This document shows positions 4,677-5,388 of a stretch of DNA of 5,388 bases, in pieces. The notes beneath the pieces were generated by a model, which was not told the origin of the DNA, made no database searches, and saw nothing but the letters and a program-made list of their open reading frames with translations. A program made the position numbers and the translations under genes. Each line of letters begins with the position of its first letter. Within the stretch, counting starts at the first letter, position 1. This DNA is from an uncultured Asticcacaulis sp. (lineage in GTDB: Bacteria > Pseudomonadota > Alphaproteobacteria > Caulobacterales > Caulobacteraceae): assembly GCA_946480525.1 (NCBI GenBank), contig CAMLLA010000288.1:1-5388 (forward strand), read 5' to 3'.

Positions 4677-5147
4677 ATGCGCCATATCAATACCATCATA
4701 TCCGCAGGCTTGCTGGCGGGGGTGCTCGACATCGTCGACGCGTTCGTTTTCTTCGGCGCGCGCGGCGCCAAACTCATCCGCATTCCGCAGTCGATCGCCG
4801 CCGGGCTGATGGGCGACGCGGCCTTTACTGGCGGCTGGACGACCTTTGCCATCGGGCTGGGACTGCACTTTGCCATGGCGGTGGTCATGGCCTTTGTCTT
4901 CTATCTGATCGCCAGAACATTTACGGCGGTCCGGCATGCCCTGACCGTGTCCGGCCTGTTGTACGGGCTGGGGGTCTGGGGCGTCATGACCTATGTCGTC
5001 CTGCCGATGTCGCGCTTCAAGGGCGGGCACAATCCGCACTTTCCGCCGGAAATGGGCCCGCAGCTCTATAACGCCCTGTTCGCCCACATGGTCCTGGTCG
5101 GGCTGGCCATAGCGTGGACGCTGCGCGGGGCGCTGAAAAAAGCTTGA
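4677..5147 (+). CDS. Four-helix integral membrane protein of unknown function
   Basis: A 156-residue, strongly hydrophobic protein. Predicted membrane segments by eye are about 6-27, 56-79, 88-110 and 132-150, with both short ends likely on the same side. Polar marks that may be conserved are D18 and D21 inside the first helix, I36-P-Q-S39-I-A-A-G-L-M-G after it, F50-T-G-G-W54, H64 within helix 2, and a loop M111-S-R-F-K-G-G-H-N-P-H121-F-P-P with two His between helices 3 and 4. I have seen similar proteins only as hypothetical membrane proteins and assign no function. The start is backed by GGAGG 7 bases upstream. An antisense frame of similar length is taken to be a shadow because its product is charged and low in complexity. 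A gap of about 100 bases separates it from the lipoprotein gene, so it may have its own promoter, though none is clear. Confidence 0.85.
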   Translation: MRHINTIISAGLLAGVLDIVDAFVFFGARGAKLIRIPQSIAAGLMGDAAFTGGWTTFAIGLGLHFAMAVVMAFVFYLIARTFTAVRHALTVSGLLYGLGVWGVMTYVVLPMSRFKGGHNPHFPPEMGPQLYNALFAHMVLVGLAIAWTLRGALKKA

Positions 5148-5151
5148 TCGC

Positions 5152-5181
5152 CAGGGGCGGCGTCTGTACGCGTGGCGCCTG
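5152..5181 (+). other. Imperfect GC-rich hairpin between membrane protein and PhnA-domain genes
   Basis: An 11-position stem (5152-5162 with 5171-5181) contains two G-G mismatches and one G-U pair around an 8-base loop, just after the membrane protein stop. It is followed by AAAACC rather than a T-run, so it is not a canonical intrinsic terminator on this strand. It may be a weak transcription or mRNA-end structure. Confidence 0.2.
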
Positions 5182-5201
5182 AAAACCTGAAGGGAGCGGT
5201 C

Positions 5202-5388
5202 ATGGCTGAAGATGAAGACGAAATCGTCGTGAAGGATTCGAACGGGACGCGCCTTAAGGACGGCGACAGCGTCACCCTGATCAAGGACCTCAAGGTCAAG
5301 GGTTCGGGCGGCGTGACGCTGAAGCGCGGAACCCTGGTGAAGAACATCCGCCTGACCGGCGACCCCGACGAGATCGAGGCCAATGTCG
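5202..5388 (+). CDS. phnA: PhnA-domain protein (short form), cut by the right edge
   Basis: The first 62 residues of a PhnA (YjdM) domain are present before the window ends in codon 63. Seen: an acidic start MAEDEDE, then V9-V-K-D-S-N-G-T16, D20-G-D-S-V-T-L-I-K-D-L-K-V-K-G34, the turn G-G-V-T-L-K-R-G43-T-L-V-K-N-I-R50-L, and D54-P-D-E-I-E. This is the conserved small beta-barrel part of the family. The N-terminal zinc ribbon of the Escherichia coli protein is absent, as in the known short form of about 70 residues, so only around ten residues should be missing. Despite the historical name, a role in alkylphosphonate use has not been shown for this family; its function is uncertain. AGGGAG lies 5 bases before the ATG. 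The upstream membrane protein gene is 54 bases away on the same strand, so co-transcription is possible. Confidence 0.9.
   Translation, partial: MAEDEDEIVVKDSNGTRLKDGDSVTLIKDLKVKGSGGVTLKRGTLVKNIRLTGDPDEIEANV

Noticed and set aside
4593..5087. Minus-strand 164-codon frame opposite the membrane protein gene
   Set aside because: Charged, low-complexity product (rich in Arg, Gln, Asp, His), as expected from the antisense of a hydrophobic gene; the plus frame has four clear membrane helices and a good ribosome binding site.
5066..5383. Minus-strand 105-codon frame at the right edge
   Set aside because: Opposite a clear PhnA domain on the plus strand; Ser/Arg/Pro-rich with no domain.
1..5388. CRISPR array or insertion sequence
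   Set aside because: No regularly spaced direct repeats, no transposase or integrase reading frame and no long terminal inverted repeats were seen.

Overview
The window looks like a piece of a GC-rich, probably alphaproteobacterial, chromosome that carries an AT-richer insert at its left end. The suggestion of an alphaproteobacterium rests on codon use (strong G/C third positions on the right) and on the mix of small housekeeping and accessory families; it is not proven by any marker gene, and no genus can be named from this sequence alone.

Left part (1 to about 2160, minus strand): two overlapping genes of visibly lower GC form an apparent two-gene operon. The first is a stand-alone DUF262 (ParB/GmrSD-N-like) protein with an intact P-Y-Q-R and D-G-K-Q-R signature but no visible HNH nuclease part. 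The second is a RelA/SpoT-domain protein that keeps the ATP-site and catalytic acidic residues of (p)ppGpp synthetases, has no hydrolase domain, and lacks a recognisable version of the tyrosine segment that stacks on GDP/GTP. The pairing, base composition and tight overlap fit a mobile defence or toxin-antitoxin-type module. This is the most interesting part of the window.

Junction (2159-2542): about 380 bases without a convincing gene. It holds the leader of the operon, nested inverted repeats, a small unassigned reading frame and an isolated tRNA T-arm-like hairpin. The base composition changes here, so it probably contains one border of the insert.

Right part (2543-5388): GC-rich, ordinary chromosomal genes. 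A minus-strand pair encodes a YjbR/MmcQ-family protein and a GNAT acetyltransferase, with a 4-base ATGA overlap. Divergent from it, plus-strand genes encode a YiiX-type permuted papain-fold cysteine hydrolase (apparently preceded by a 16-codon leader peptide with a very good ribosome binding site and a TGATG stop/start overlap), a small lipoprotein, a four-helix membrane protein of unknown function whose ribosome binding site lies in a hairpin, and the start of a short PhnA-domain protein that runs off the right edge.
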